A stretch of DNA of 64,000 nucleotides from Olavius sp. associated proteobacterium Delta 1 (GCA_902749685.1 CACVKW010001130.1:85771-149770), one strand, 5' to 3'; counted from the stretch's first letter, positions 33,965-43,401 are shown. Translations and numbers: made by a program. The notes: generated by a model not told the origin, from the sequence alone.

Positions 33965-35596
33965 ATGAAATGGTTCAGAAACCTAACCATCGGTGCCAAA
34001 CTGATAATAGGATTTACCATAATGATCCTATTGATGGGCATTATCGGTTTAAGCGGCTATCGGAGCACCGCCAAAATTAACCAAAATTTAAATGAAATCT
34101 TTGCTGTCCGTCTGCCCAGTATAAACTATCTCATTCAAGCCGATCGTGATCTGCAGCAATTGCTGGTGGCGGAACGCTCCATGATTTTTGCCAACTCCAA
34201 GTCGGAAGTCTTTAAAAAGCTGGTCCAGGATTATGACGAAAATCTGGCGCAGTCCCAGCAGCGGTGGGAAAAATACAAGACCCTTCCGGCCACTGATGAA
34301 GAAAATGCCCTTATGCCAAAATACGATCAAGCCAGAGAAGCATGGATGGTCATCTCCAAAAAGGTTGTAGATGGTCGGAAGGCCGATACGAGACAGGGGC
34401 GCCGGGAGGCACTGGATCTGACACTTGGCATTGCCAAGGAAAAATTTGAGGCAATGCGCGGCTACCTGGATCAGCTAACTGATATTAATTTAAAATATGC
34501 CAAAGAAGCCCATGCCGATGCGGAAGAAACGTATCGCTCAACGCTGATCAGCATGTTTACAATTACCGGAATTGGCCTTGTGGTTGGAATTTTTCTGATG
34601 TGGGGACTGGGACGGGGTATTACCAAAACCTTGAAAGCGGTAATATCGGGTCTCAACAAAGGCTCCGAACAGGTTGCCTCTGCCTCAGGCCAAGTTTCCC
34701 AGGCCAGCCAGTCCCTGGCGGAAGGGTCATCCGAACAGGCGGCTTCTCTGGAAGAAACTTCTTCCTCACTGGAAGAGATGGCTTCAATGACCAAACAAAA
34801 TGCCGAGAATTCTTCCCAGGCTGACAGCCTCATGCAGGAAGCCAATCAGGTAGTGAAAACCGCCAATACCTCCATGGCCCAGTTGACGGATTCCATGGGA
34901 GATATTTCCAAGGCAAGTGAGGAGACCTCCAAGATTATTAAAACTATCGATGAGATCGCCTTTCAAACAAATTTGCTGGCACTCAATGCAGCCGTAGAGG
35001 CCGCCCGGGCCGGGGAAGCCGGCGCGGGATTCGCCGTGGTAGCAGATGAAGTTAGAAACCTCGCAATGCGAGCTGCTGATGCCGCCAGAAATACGGCGGA
35101 TCTGATTGAGGGCACCATCAAAAAAATCAATGATGGTTCCGATCTGGTAACGAAAACCAACGATGCATTTACTGAAGTGGCTCAACGCTCATCAAAGGTT
35201 GGAGAATTGGTTGCGGAAATTTCGGCGGCCTCCAATGAGCAGGCCCATGGAATTGACCAGGTCAACAATGCGGTTACCGAAATGGACAAGTTGACCCAAC
35301 AAAATGCCGCCAATGCTGAAGAGTCGGCCTCTGCCTCCGAGGAAATGCACACCCAGGCCGAGCATATGAAAACATTCGTCAAGGATCTGGGTGCACTGGT
35401 AGGCGGCAGTGGCAATGTCTATGCGATTGATAAGGGTTACGGGACCGCCGTTAAAAAGATATCCGGTGTTGCCAAAAACAAAATTATGAAAACGATTGCC
35501 CTTGAGCCACCGGTTTCGAGTCAGAATTCTATGGCAACTGGAGACCTAAGACCCGACCAGGTCATTCCGCTTGATGATGATTTGAAAGAATTTTGA
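33965..35596 (+). CDS. methyl-accepting chemotaxis protein
   Basis: A 543-residue protein. Membrane helices lie near residues 10-30 and 190-215, enclosing a four-helix-bundle ligand domain (AVRLPSINYLIQADRDLQ, AERSMIFANS). The cytoplasmic part is a long coiled coil with methylation-type E/Q clusters and the invariant hairpin DEIAFQTNLLALNAAVEAAR followed by GEAGAGFAVVADEVRNLA. The HAMP region is short or atypical. It signals to CheA/CheW, which are not encoded in this window. AGGAG lies upstream of the ATG. Probably in one operon with the Cache-like protein. Confidence 0.95.
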   Translation: MKWFRNLTIGAKLIIGFTIMILLMGIIGLSGYRSTAKINQNLNEIFAVRLPSINYLIQADRDLQQLLVAERSMIFANSKSEVFKKLVQDYDENLAQSQQRWEKYKTLPATDEENALMPKYDQAREAWMVISKKVVDGRKADTRQGRREALDLTLGIAKEKFEAMRGYLDQLTDINLKYAKEAHADAEETYRSTLISMFTITGIGLVVGIFLMWGLGRGITKTLKAVISGLNKGSEQVASASGQVSQASQSLAEGSSEQAASLEETSSSLEEMASMTKQNAENSSQADSLMQEANQVVKTANTSMAQLTDSMGDISKASEETSKIIKTIDEIAFQTNLLALNAAVEAARAGEAGAGFAVVADEVRNLAMRAADAARNTADLIEGTIKKINDGSDLVTKTNDAFTEVAQRSSKVGELVAEISAASNEQAHGIDQVNNAVTEMDKLTQQNAANAEESASASEEMHTQAEHMKTFVKDLGALVGGSGNVYAIDKGYGTAVKKISGVAKNKIMKTIALEPPVSSQNSMATGDLRPDQVIPLDDDLKEF

Positions 35597-35659
35597 CCTG
35601 TTGGAAACCTATAGTTGTGGTCTTTTGATATAATTAATCCCGGGTAATGGGGTCTAAGA

Positions 35660-35969
35660 ATGACTCGAAAAGGGTTAATTTTTTCTTTGCTGATACTGAT
35701 ATTCAGTGTGCCGCCGGCCTATTGCAAGGATGCCAGTTTCAGGTGCGGCAATTCATTTATTGATACCGGTGATAGCAGATCCAGGGGTTTTATTTAAGTG
35801 CGGAGAGCCGATCCAAAGAGAGGTTATCGGGTATATTGACTCACGTGAGAACGGTGACCTGATTGAATATATCATGGAAGCCTGGACATACGACTCCGGC
35901 CCGGCCCGATTTCATATCATTATTTTCAGAGGAAATCGGGTTTATAATATTGAGAGCGAAATGAAGTGA
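35660..35969 (+). pseudogene. frameshifted DUF2845-like secreted protein
   Basis: From the ATG at 35660 a signal peptide (LIFSLLILIFSVPPAYC) leads into FRCGNSFIDTGDSRSRG and then a stop. In the next frame the protein continues VLFKCGEPIQREVIGYID...AWTYDSGPARFHIIIFRGN, the rest of a DUF2845-type domain. Removing one G from the GGGG run near 35783-35786 restores a single frame of about 102 residues. Either a real frameshift or a sequencing error. Confidence 0.7.
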
Positions 35970-36014
35970 ATTCTCTGGTAAATTCCTTAGCGGCATTTTA
36001 GGCACTATTTTTAT

Positions 36015-36872
36015 CTATCCTTTGACGGCTCCCAACGTTAGTCCGCTGATAAATCGTTCGACGAAAAAGTTATAGACAATCACAATGGGAAGGGAAGCTA
36101 TCAAGCAGCCCGCCATCAGTGCCCCCCAGTTGTAGACGTCACCGTGCACCAAAAATGTTGGTACCCCAACGCTTACCGTGAACCTGGATGCAGCGGTGAT
36201 AAAGGTCAGCGTGTAAATATACTCTTGCACCACCAGGGTGAAGCTGAATATCACCACCGTTAATATCCCTGAAGTGGAAATAGGAATGACCATCCTGAAA
36301 AAGGCCCCGAAGCGGCTGTAGCCGTCGATCATGGCAGCCTCTTCCAAATCCGGCGGGATGGCTTTAAAAAATCCCATCAAAAGCCAGATAGCAAACGGCA
36401 CCGTAAAGGTCGGGAAAACCAGGATTAGGGACCACAGTGAGTCTTGAAGACCGATATTGGCAACTATTCGTGACATGGGAATAAACAGGATGGTGGGGGC
36501 AACCAGATAGGTCAGAAAAATCCCGATGCCGAGCCTCTCCCCCCAGCGCCCGGAGAGACGCACGAGACTGTAACCGGCGGGAATGGCCAAGACCAGGGTG
36601 ATGGCAACCACGGCAACCCCCACCATGGCGGTATTAAGCAACCACCTCAAGAACAACGTATCATAGAATAGCTCTTTAAGATGGATCAATGTGGGTGCCA
36701 TGTTGAAGATAAAGGGATTATTGGTGCGGTTATAAAGGTCGCCATCTTGTTTGAAAGTCGTGATCAGCATCCAAAGGAAAGGTAATGTTGCAAAAAAGGC
36801 AAAAACAGCCAGCGAGCCGAAATGTGCGATCTTCAAAGCAATTCTCTTGGTGAATTCACTATTTTTTTCCAT
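36015..36872 (-). CDS. sugar ABC transporter permease (MalG-like)
   Basis: Start at 36872 (MEKNSEFTKRIALKI) because it comes one base after the stop of the preceding permease gene; a longer frame to 36983 overlaps that gene. The product has 285 residues and six hydrophobic helices. The binding-protein-dependent permease motif is visible as DLEEAAMIDGYSRFGAFFRM (EAA loop that docks on the ATPase). The end is RFISGLTLGAVKG, as usual for CUT1 family members. With 36874-37818 it forms the inner-membrane channel. Confidence 0.92.
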   Translation of the reverse strand: MEKNSEFTKRIALKIAHFGSLAVFAFFATLPFLWMLITTFKQDGDLYNRTNNPFIFNMAPTLIHLKELFYDTLFLRWLLNTAMVGVAVVAITLVLAIPAGYSLVRLSGRWGERLGIGIFLTYLVAPTILFIPMSRIVANIGLQDSLWSLILVFPTFTVPFAIWLLMGFFKAIPPDLEEAAMIDGYSRFGAFFRMVIPISTSGILTVVIFSFTLVVQEYIYTLTFITAASRFTVSVGVPTFLVHGDVYNWGALMAGCLIASLPIVIVYNFFVERFISGLTLGAVKG

Positions 36873-36873
36873 A

Positions 36874-37818
36874 TCAGGTAACCTCCGCCCGGCGGGCAAT
36901 TTTGAGCATAAATATCGCAACGGCGGCCAGAAGCGGGAACAGGAACAGAGCGGTGGCCGCCGCGCTGCCCAAATCACCGGCATCGATACCGGTATAGAAG
37001 GCCTGGCTCACCAGGACCTGGGTCGAATTATAGGGGCCTCCCCTGGTGAGTACAAGGATGATGATAATGTCCGTGGCGGTGAAGACGATGCCGAAAAGGA
37101 CGGCCACCAGCATAATGGGCAGCATCATGGGGATGGTGATCTGAAATAGCCGCCGGAAATAGCCGGCGCCGTCAACTTGGGCGGCGTCCTGTATGTCTTG
37201 CGGAATCGAGGTGAGTCCGGCCAGCATGATGACGGTTGCCAGGGGCAACATGCGCCAAACGTGGACTGTAATGATGGCTGTCATGGCCAGACCCGGTTTT
37301 CCCAGCCACATGGGCCAGAAGTCGGCACCAAAAAGCCCGGTGTGCTGAAGCAACCAGTTAATCGGACTATAAATTGAATCCAGCATCCACAGCCAACCAA
37401 TCACTCCCAAAGAGATTGGTGCTACATAAGGCATCAGGATCAGCGCACGAATCAGGAATTTTCCCTTAAAGTCTTTGAGCAGAATCAATGCTAATATTTT
37501 TGCCAATACCAGCACGATAAACATGGAGACAGCAGTGAAAAATATCGTATTTTTCAGTGCGATTCTGAATTCAAAATCCCCGATGAGGCTTTTTATGTTT
37601 TCCAGTCCCAAATAGTTGAAATGCGTACTGCCCACCGTAATGTCACTGACACTATAAACAAAAGCCAGGATCAACGGATATCCGACCAGGGCTAAAATGT
37701 AGATTATGGCGGGTGCGATCATCAACGGGCCTAACACATTTTCATTGTCAAAAAAGAAACTCGGCTGCTGATTTCGGCTCTGAAATGTGCTTTCCACAGA
37801 TTTTGCTGCTGTGTCCAT
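36874..37818 (-). CDS. sugar ABC transporter permease (MalF-like)
   Basis: A 314-residue protein with six main helices, the first at about residues 30-55. The EAA-type loop is PQDIQDAAQVDGAGYFRRLF. It is 10 bp after the ATPase gene and one base before the partner permease, so the importer genes are one operon in the order binding protein, ATPase, permease, permease. Confidence 0.92.
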   Translation of the reverse strand: MDTAAKSVESTFQSRNQQPSFFFDNENVLGPLMIAPAIIYILALVGYPLILAFVYSVSDITVGSTHFNYLGLENIKSLIGDFEFRIALKNTIFFTAVSMFIVLVLAKILALILLKDFKGKFLIRALILMPYVAPISLGVIGWLWMLDSIYSPINWLLQHTGLFGADFWPMWLGKPGLAMTAIITVHVWRMLPLATVIMLAGLTSIPQDIQDAAQVDGAGYFRRLFQITIPMMLPIMLVAVLFGIVFTATDIIIILVLTRGGPYNSTQVLVSQAFYTGIDAGDLGSAAATALFLFPLLAAVAIFMLKIARRAEVT

Positions 37819-37827
37819 CTGCGCTCC

Positions 37828-38862
37828 TTACAACGGTATTGGCTCTTCACGGAGCCCTGTTTGACTGTTAAAAAATTTAATATTATTGCGGGGAACTGCG
37901 AAATCATAGGTCTGACTGGTTTCAATCTTATAGTTGGTAAAGCTGGTGGGCAAATTGGCGATCACCGGTGAGAGGTTGAAGCGCTCTCCCAATTTACCGT
38001 ATACCAGTCGATCCGCACCCAGATTTTCCACCCGGCTGACATGAAATGTTAACGATAGCAACTCCCCGCCCCCTTCATGCATCTGCTGGGGGAGGAAACT
38101 TTCGGGTCGAAACCCTGCGATTCGATCTTCGAACTCAACCAGATTCATCGGTGGCGAACCCAGAAAACTGGCCACAAACGTGTCGGCCGGGTCGGAATAG
38201 ACTTCTTCCGGTTTGCCCAGCTGACAGACCCTACCGGCATTCATCACCGCGATGCGATCCCCCATTCCCATAGCTTCTACCTGGTCATGGGTGACATAAA
38301 TCGTGGTGATGGCGACATCCTTTTGAAAACGGTAAAGCTCTTCGCGGGCTGTGGCTCTGAGTTTGGCGTCCAAGTTGGAAAGGGGTTCATCGAGGAGAAA
38401 GACATTGGGTTCCCTGACCAGGGCCCGGGCTAATGCAACTCGCTGGCGCTCACCCCCGGAAAGCTCGCGGGGTTTTCGCTGAAGCAGGTGCAGGATCCCC
38501 AACATATTGGCAGACCATTCCACCTTTTTCTTCATTTCCTCTTTGGGCATCCCCATAGCTTTGAGGGGGAAAGCGATGTTTTTGAAGACAGTCATGTGAG
38601 GATATAGGGCGTAGCTTTGAAAAACCATGGCAATTCCCCGCGCTCTTGGGGGCAGGTGGGTCACTAACTTTTCCCCGATGAAAACGTCACCGGCTGAGGG
38701 TTTTTCCAGGCCGGCGATCATGCGAAGCAGCGTGGTTTTACCGCAGCCTGAGGGCCCTAAAAGTACAAGGAATTCTTCCTCACTGCTCAGAAGCCCCACC
38801 CCATCTACGGCCTTAACATCTCCAAAATGCTTTTCGAGATTTCTTGTTTCTACTGCTGGCAA
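37828..38862 (-). CDS. sugar ABC transporter ATP-binding protein (UgpC/MalK-like)
   Basis: Translation starts at a TTG (38862) behind a strong AGGAGG. The product has 344 residues. Walker A LGPSGCGKTT (~34-43), Q-loop VFQSYALYPHM, signature LSGGERQRVALARAL, Walker B VFLLDEPLSNLDAK, switch VTHDQVEAMGMGD. A C-terminal OB-type regulatory domain (~240-344) is present, as in MalK/UgpC. It energises the importer formed by the two downstream permeases. Confidence 0.93.
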   Translation of the reverse strand: MPAVETRNLEKHFGDVKAVDGVGLLSSEEEFLVLLGPSGCGKTTLLRMIAGLEKPSAGDVFIGEKLVTHLPPRARGIAMVFQSYALYPHMTVFKNIAFPLKAMGMPKEEMKKKVEWSANMLGILHLLQRKPRELSGGERQRVALARALVREPNVFLLDEPLSNLDAKLRATAREELYRFQKDVAITTIYVTHDQVEAMGMGDRIAVMNAGRVCQLGKPEEVYSDPADTFVASFLGSPPMNLVEFEDRIAGFRPESFLPQQMHEGGGELLSLTFHVSRVENLGADRLVYGKLGERFNLSPVIANLPTSFTNYKIETSQTYDFAVPRNNIKFFNSQTGLREEPIPL

Positions 38863-38910
38863 TGGATCCTCCTTTATTTTTGCTATGGTTTCACTTCACA
38901 GTATGTCGCC

Positions 38911-38937
38911 GGCTTTTACGGACCCAATAAGCCGGAC
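38911..38937 (-). other. hairpin in the gap 38863-39164
   Basis: The 300-bp gap between the ATPase and binding-protein genes holds no gene. It has an inverted repeat CCGGCTT...AAGCCGG near 38911-38937, without a T-run, and a heptamer-like GAAC phrase at 39122-39162 (spacing 7-8) directly before the binding-protein stop. The hairpin might reduce downstream expression or stabilise the upstream message. Confidence 0.35.
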
Positions 38938-39164
38938 TTTCAGTCCGTTTATCTTTAGCGATAAGCGATATTGATTTTGCCCCTTGATTTGGGTTTACAG
39001 CGGGCTGCACATTCTCCGGATGACCAATATTTCTTTTGATATTTGCATTCACAGGTCCAAAGCAAACCATTCATCAGTTTTCATTTCTATCAAACAGGTC
39101 ACTTCGGCGGCCAGCGGCTGAGCTGAACCCCGAACCTTTGAACCCGTGAACGGTTAACCATGGG

Positions 39165-40529
39165 TTAAGCCAGGCCCTTAGCCCGCCATTTTTTGAATAT
39201 GGCTTGAACCTTTTTATCGGCCCCGCTAATGGCTTCCTGGGGACTCATCCTGCCGGCGGCAACCCTGGCGAACATGTTATTTAGGATAAATGTACTGTAG
39301 ATCTCATCAATAGCAGCATTACAATATCCGGGGTAACCGACATTGGTGGCCCAATCCAGGACATCCTCAAGGACCTTGTATTTGTCCGGCGGATTTGCAT
39401 TCTTATCATAGGCTACCAATTTTTGGAGGTCCGGAACCGTCTTGGCGAAGCAGGGGAAGTTATAGTATTCGCTTGCCAGAAATGCCGTGCGGAAATTGGA
39501 AACATAATCCACCAGAAATTTTTTGGCGCCCTCGATATTTTCAGCAAATTTCCAGATCGCATACACATTCATGACGTGCTCGAGCCCCATCCTGCGCACC
39601 GGTCCCTTGGCAGCCTTGGCCAGCCAGATATTTTTTTCCATTTCTGGAACGCTTTTTTCGGCCGTGCGGGTGATGGAGATCGCATTTAAGGCCAGGGAAC
39701 CTTTGCCTGATATCATAAACCGGTTGTTGGCAGAGGCATCCCAACCAAATACCTCCTCCGTCATGGTCTCTTCAAAAAGGGCCTTGACGAATTTTACGGC
39801 TTCCAATGTCTCATTGGAGTTGAAGACGATATTACCTTCTTCATCATGGACTGATGATCCAAAGGAGTACATGATGGCGCGCATAGCCATGCTGGTGTCG
39901 ATCTCAGGGGCCAGACCAATACCGACCGGGACATTGTGTTTTTTCTTTATCTTTGCTCCGCCGACACGGATGTCATCCCAGGTATCGGGATACATCCCTA
40001 CCGAGTCCCACAGGTCTTTGCGGTAGTTAACCGGATCTGGAACGAAACTGTCTGAAAAGCCGTAATATTTCTTGGTTTTGGGATTGTAGGAGCTCTTGAG
40101 GGCCAGGTCGATGGGTTTGCCGACCTTTTTGATGCACTCCTCGTAGATTTCTCTGTGGTCGATGACCTGTTCTTCCATGTCTGGTTTGGGCCAATTGAAC
40201 AGGAATAAATCGTGACCTTTTTGGGCTGAGGCTTCTGCGGCGGCACGGGCATTTACCCCGGCGATGCCGATGTTGTCCACGATGACTTCGGTGTCGTTTT
40301 TCGCTCCCCATTCCTTGGTGTAGGTCTCATTAAACCATTTGTCGTATCCCGGTACGAAGTGGACCCACTGTAGGATTTTGAGGGTCTTTTGTTGTGCGGC
40401 ACCAAACCGCGGAAACATGAGGGTGCCGGTTCCAGCGATAATTGCTCCGGTGGCGGAGATTTTGAAAAACTGCCGCCGACTGATTCCATCGTTCTTCCTT
40501 TCTTTCAATTTTTTTGGATTGCCTGTCAT
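39165..40529 (-). CDS. sugar ABC transporter substrate-binding protein (Tat-exported)
   Basis: Start at 40529 with AAGGAGGA 7 bases upstream. The product has 454 residues. The N-terminus carries a twin-arginine signal (SRRQFFKISATGAIIAGTG), so the protein is exported folded. The mature part has the family-1 extracellular binding-protein look: ILQWVHFVPGYDKWFNE, AAAEASAQKGHDLFLF, YRKDLWDSVGMYPDTWDD. It delivers the solute to the permease pair. Carbohydrate or polyol is likely from the CUT1 family, but the exact substrate is not visible. Confidence 0.9.
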   Translation of the reverse strand: MTGNPKKLKERKNDGISRRQFFKISATGAIIAGTGTLMFPRFGAAQQKTLKILQWVHFVPGYDKWFNETYTKEWGAKNDTEVIVDNIGIAGVNARAAAEASAQKGHDLFLFNWPKPDMEEQVIDHREIYEECIKKVGKPIDLALKSSYNPKTKKYYGFSDSFVPDPVNYRKDLWDSVGMYPDTWDDIRVGGAKIKKKHNVPVGIGLAPEIDTSMAMRAIMYSFGSSVHDEEGNIVFNSNETLEAVKFVKALFEETMTEEVFGWDASANNRFMISGKGSLALNAISITRTAEKSVPEMEKNIWLAKAAKGPVRRMGLEHVMNVYAIWKFAENIEGAKKFLVDYVSNFRTAFLASEYYNFPCFAKTVPDLQKLVAYDKNANPPDKYKVLEDVLDWATNVGYPGYCNAAIDEIYSTFILNNMFARVAAGRMSPQEAISGADKKVQAIFKKWRAKGLA

Positions 40530-41262
40530 GGTAATTCCTCCTTTATTAAGCAGAAAAAGCGTTATTACCGGCAAATCGAAACTTTCTCTTATAGGTTGAC
40601 TTGAAAATTTTCATTTCTGTGCCCGAAGGATATTTTACTGTGTTTACCTCAAAGAGGCATACCAGCCCCCTTTGAGGCTTTATACAAGAAATTTTAAGCA
40701 ACCTATCTTAAGTGGTCTTTTCATGACCTTTGCAAATTGAAATTGATTGAGGTCCGACAAATTAAGGGAACTATCAGAAGCAAGTGGAGAGAGTAGTTTC
40801 AGACCCGGAGACAAATTGAATAGAGATTTCAGCGCAGAAGGAGAATCTTAGCCGCATTGCGGTACAAAAATTAATTGTGTTTGAATTAATAAAACAAGGC
40901 CAATTTGTTGTCAACAAAGAACTTGCACACTATCTGCATGCCGCTGCGATGTAAAAAAGATGGGCATAACCTTAAGATCATTCACAAAAAGGCCGCTTAT
41001 CATGTCAATAATTTGGCTAAATCTGCGGTGTGCTGTCGATATTTTTATTGGTGATTACGATCAGCTAATTGCCATTGCTCTGCATAACTTTGTATCATAT
41101 TGATATCACATTAAATTAAGCCCTAGATGTTTATGTGCTGTGAATTGTTAGTTTGGTCCAACTATTGCAGCACTTGAATATCTCATTTTGATTGCGCTCG
41201 TCTTTTAATTGTATCGGGTTACGGCTGAACCTGGGGGAATTCTGATCAAAAGGTAAATCTAC
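40530..41262. other. long non-coding gap
   Basis: About 730 bp between the divergent binding-protein gene and the gene at 41263. No open frame with coding character and no RNA gene is seen. It is AT-rich in the middle (40870-40920) and contains a possible sigma-54 site at 41153-41169. Confidence 0.5.
41153..41169 (+). promoter_or_regulatory. possible sigma-54 promoter for the gene at 41263
   Basis: TTGGTCCAACTATTGCA keeps GG and GC at the right 10-base distance and the TTGCA block, but CAC is TCC. Transcription would start near 41182, about 80 bases before the gene. No operator pair of the 22-bp type is seen. Confidence 0.3.
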
Positions 41263-42330
41263 ATGAAGATGCAAACTACCAATGATAACCAAAAGTCAAA
41301 ACACATTAAATTCTTGAAAGCGATTGTCTGGATTTTTATTATAGCAGCTTCCTATCTTAGTGTTGCAGCAGCCTACAGATCAGGGCCTGAAACAGATTTA
41401 AAACCATCTGAAACCACACTACGTGAAAAGATTGAAGCTTATAAACAATTTAAAAGAGACTATGAAGATAAAGATTTTCAACTGGATAGTTATCCCATGC
41501 GACGCATTGAACATATCAACGGAAAATCTAAAACATCCACGTTTGAAATTTACTGCATCACCTATGGCCTGGTCGCAGACAACATCAAAGAATATGACAA
41601 AAGCCGCAAACAGATTGTTAAAAACCCCACCAATTCGCCAACGGGCAAAACACCCGTTTGTCAAACCGGGCTATATATAGAAGATTATACTGAGTCCAGG
41701 ATGCATCCCAACGTTCTGTGTTTAGAAGATGTCGAGCATTCCTATCCAGTATCACTAATATTAAAGACACTCTCCAAAGATGAATTATCCGAGATCGCCA
41801 TAATTTACGAATTCAACGATGGAGATCTGAATATACAGTTTGATTTAGACAAGGGCAGGAATAAAGAACTGGTTGAGAAATTGTATAAAAAACTGGATCG
41901 GGCAGATGAAAAAAATGATGAAAAAAGACAGGCAATAATAATGGAGCCGATCATTCCCACCATCAATCAAAGATTAAGACCGGCATATGTTGATGAGGAC
42001 AAAGATGGCCAGCCTGAATTTGTGCTCGTTCCATATTGCATTGATGGAAGCTTTTTTGACGATGATCCTGGTAATGATTCCATTCAGGTTGCCTTCAAAT
42101 ATAAATTGGTAACAAAAAAAGATCTGGCAGGAAAGACATTCGAAGAAAGAAAAATGCTGGAAAAACGACTGGGGCTCTGGATGTGGGATAAGCCCAGCGA
42201 AATTTTAACAAGTTTTAGCGAAAATCCAGGGCCGGATATCGCATTTTCCGATATTGGCAAATTGATGAACAACGAGATTATAGATCCAACACCTGACGGC
42301 AATTTCGATAAGTATGAGTTTTTGTATTGA
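41263..42330 (+). CDS. unrecognised membrane-anchored or secreted protein
   Basis: A 355-residue protein. One hydrophobic segment (AIVWIFIIAASYLSVAAAY, ~24-42) near the N-terminus acts as an uncleaved anchor or signal. The rest is polar and acidic, with an EDKDFQLDSYP segment and an Asp-rich loop DEDKDGQPEFVLV that looks like a calcium-binding (FG-GAP-like) turn, followed by DGSFFDDDPGND. No family recognised. It is alone on the plus strand with long non-coding DNA before it. Confidence 0.65.
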   Translation: MKMQTTNDNQKSKHIKFLKAIVWIFIIAASYLSVAAAYRSGPETDLKPSETTLREKIEAYKQFKRDYEDKDFQLDSYPMRRIEHINGKSKTSTFEIYCITYGLVADNIKEYDKSRKQIVKNPTNSPTGKTPVCQTGLYIEDYTESRMHPNVLCLEDVEHSYPVSLILKTLSKDELSEIAIIYEFNDGDLNIQFDLDKGRNKELVEKLYKKLDRADEKNDEKRQAIIMEPIIPTINQRLRPAYVDEDKDGQPEFVLVPYCIDGSFFDDDPGNDSIQVAFKYKLVTKKDLAGKTFEERKMLEKRLGLWMWDKPSEILTSFSENPGPDIAFSDIGKLMNNEIIDPTPDGNFDKYEFLY

Positions 42331-42346
42331 GAGATTATCGAATTGG

Positions 42347-42601
42347 CTAATTTCCTTTTATAACCTTCACAAGCTCCCTAACAATTGACCTTCTATCTTT
42401 GATGATCAGAATGTTGCCGGGACCATAAGCGGTTATACGACCGTCCCTTGATAAAAATGGTTCGAGCACCTTGGCGAGGTCTTCGGCATCGGCATGTTCC
42501 AGCTCGACCATCTGAATGACTATGGGATCATCTCTTGGTGCTGGATGCTGAGAAAAAGAAATGCCGGTGCAAATCAGGGCAAGAATAAACCCTAAAACCA
42601 T
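42347..42601 (-). CDS. small secreted protein with secretin-type short domain
   Basis: Start at 42601 (MVLGFILALICTGISFS), giving a clean signal peptide and overlapping the end of the toxin gene by 10 bp; 84 residues. The mature part (IVIQMVELEHADAEDLAKVL, then GNILIIKDRRSIVRELVKVI) matches the secretin_N/NolW-type small domain found in the periplasmic part of GspD/PilQ secretins. It stands alone without a secretin barrel. It may be a remnant or a stand-alone adaptor. Confidence 0.6.
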   Translation of the reverse strand: MVLGFILALICTGISFSQHPAPRDDPIVIQMVELEHADAEDLAKVLEPFLSRDGRITAYGPGNILIIKDRRSIVRELVKVIKGN

Positions 42602-43029
42602 GGTAAATATATTATACATAATACTTGGGATAATGGTAGGATCTTAAGACCGAAGCCTTGATAGGCTGCAATCTTGCTGTCTTTTGATATCAACACCATT
42701 TTTTCTCGGATGGCCTGCCAGATTAGCATTCGGTCAAATGGGTCTTTATGGGTGATTCTGGGGAGGTGATAAAAAGAAGCGGCGTCTTCGGCTCTGAGAC
42801 TGAGAAGTTCGAAATTCATCTTATTTGCAAATTCCGGAAGCTCATCAGACGTGATACCTTCTAATGCCAGTTTATTAAGAGAAAATTTAAGGGAGATTTC
42901 CCAAAATGTAATCGTACTAACAAAAATCCTGTTGCCGGATTCTTTTATTACTGTAGTTACATGCTTCGAAATTTTTTCCGGCGAGAATAGGGACCACAAA
43001 AAAATATGGGTATCAATGAGATATTTCAT
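42592..43029 (-). CDS. PIN-domain toxin (VapC-like)
   Basis: A 145-residue protein with PIN-family acidic residues: MKYLIDTHIFLW (D6), TFWEISLK (Glu), KDPFDRMLIWQA (Asp) and ISKDSKI (Asp). Likely an RNase acting on tRNA or mRNA when freed from its antitoxin. It overlaps the antitoxin gene by 4 bp. The last residues (LCIIYLPWF) run into the next gene, so the C-terminus may be slightly longer than usual. Confidence 0.88.
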   Translation of the reverse strand: MKYLIDTHIFLWSLFSPEKISKHVTTVIKESGNRIFVSTITFWEISLKFSLNKLALEGITSDELPEFANKMNFELLSLRAEDAASFYHLPRITHKDPFDRMLIWQAIREKMVLISKDSKIAAYQGFGLKILPLSQVLCIIYLPWF

Positions 43030-43265
43030 GAGACAATTAATTCTTCATCACTAATTTGAAAATCGTCTCCAATTATGCATTTGGCTTTACCTTTAAGAAT
43101 ACCCAGAGGACGCGGCGAATCAGAGATGTATTTGTCATATGGAACCAGAACTGCAATTTTCTTATCTTTTTTACCAAAACTAATAATTATTTCCTCACCA
43201 GCCTGAACCCGCTGCAGTATATGAGAGAAATTGCTCTTCAGTTCGCCTACTTTAAGAGTTTCCAT
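43026..43265 (-). CDS. Phd/YefM-type antitoxin
   Basis: A 79-residue protein starting METLKVGELKSNFSHILQRV, the typical DNA-binding half of Phd/YefM antitoxins, followed by GEEIIISFGKKDKKIAVLVP. The acidic C-terminus (GDDFQISDEELIVS) should wrap the toxin. The first gene of the pair, as usual, and likely autoregulating. Confidence 0.88.
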   Translation of the reverse strand: METLKVGELKSNFSHILQRVQAGEEIIISFGKKDKKIAVLVPYDKYISDSPRPLGILKGKAKCIIGDDFQISDEELIVS

Positions 43266-43401
43266 TTTATATTCCCCCTGACAATTTTGTGATAAATTAA
43301 ACCAGTTCCATATTAAACTCCGCGCGGCAAGTTGTCAAGTTGTCACGAAAATATGCTGGGCTTTATTTATACCGGTATAATATCCCATCTTAATAAGCTT
43401 G

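Noticed and set aside
36874..37149. Plus-strand frame opposite the sugar permease genes
   Set aside because: It overlaps two well-supported permease genes on the other strand and has no family features.
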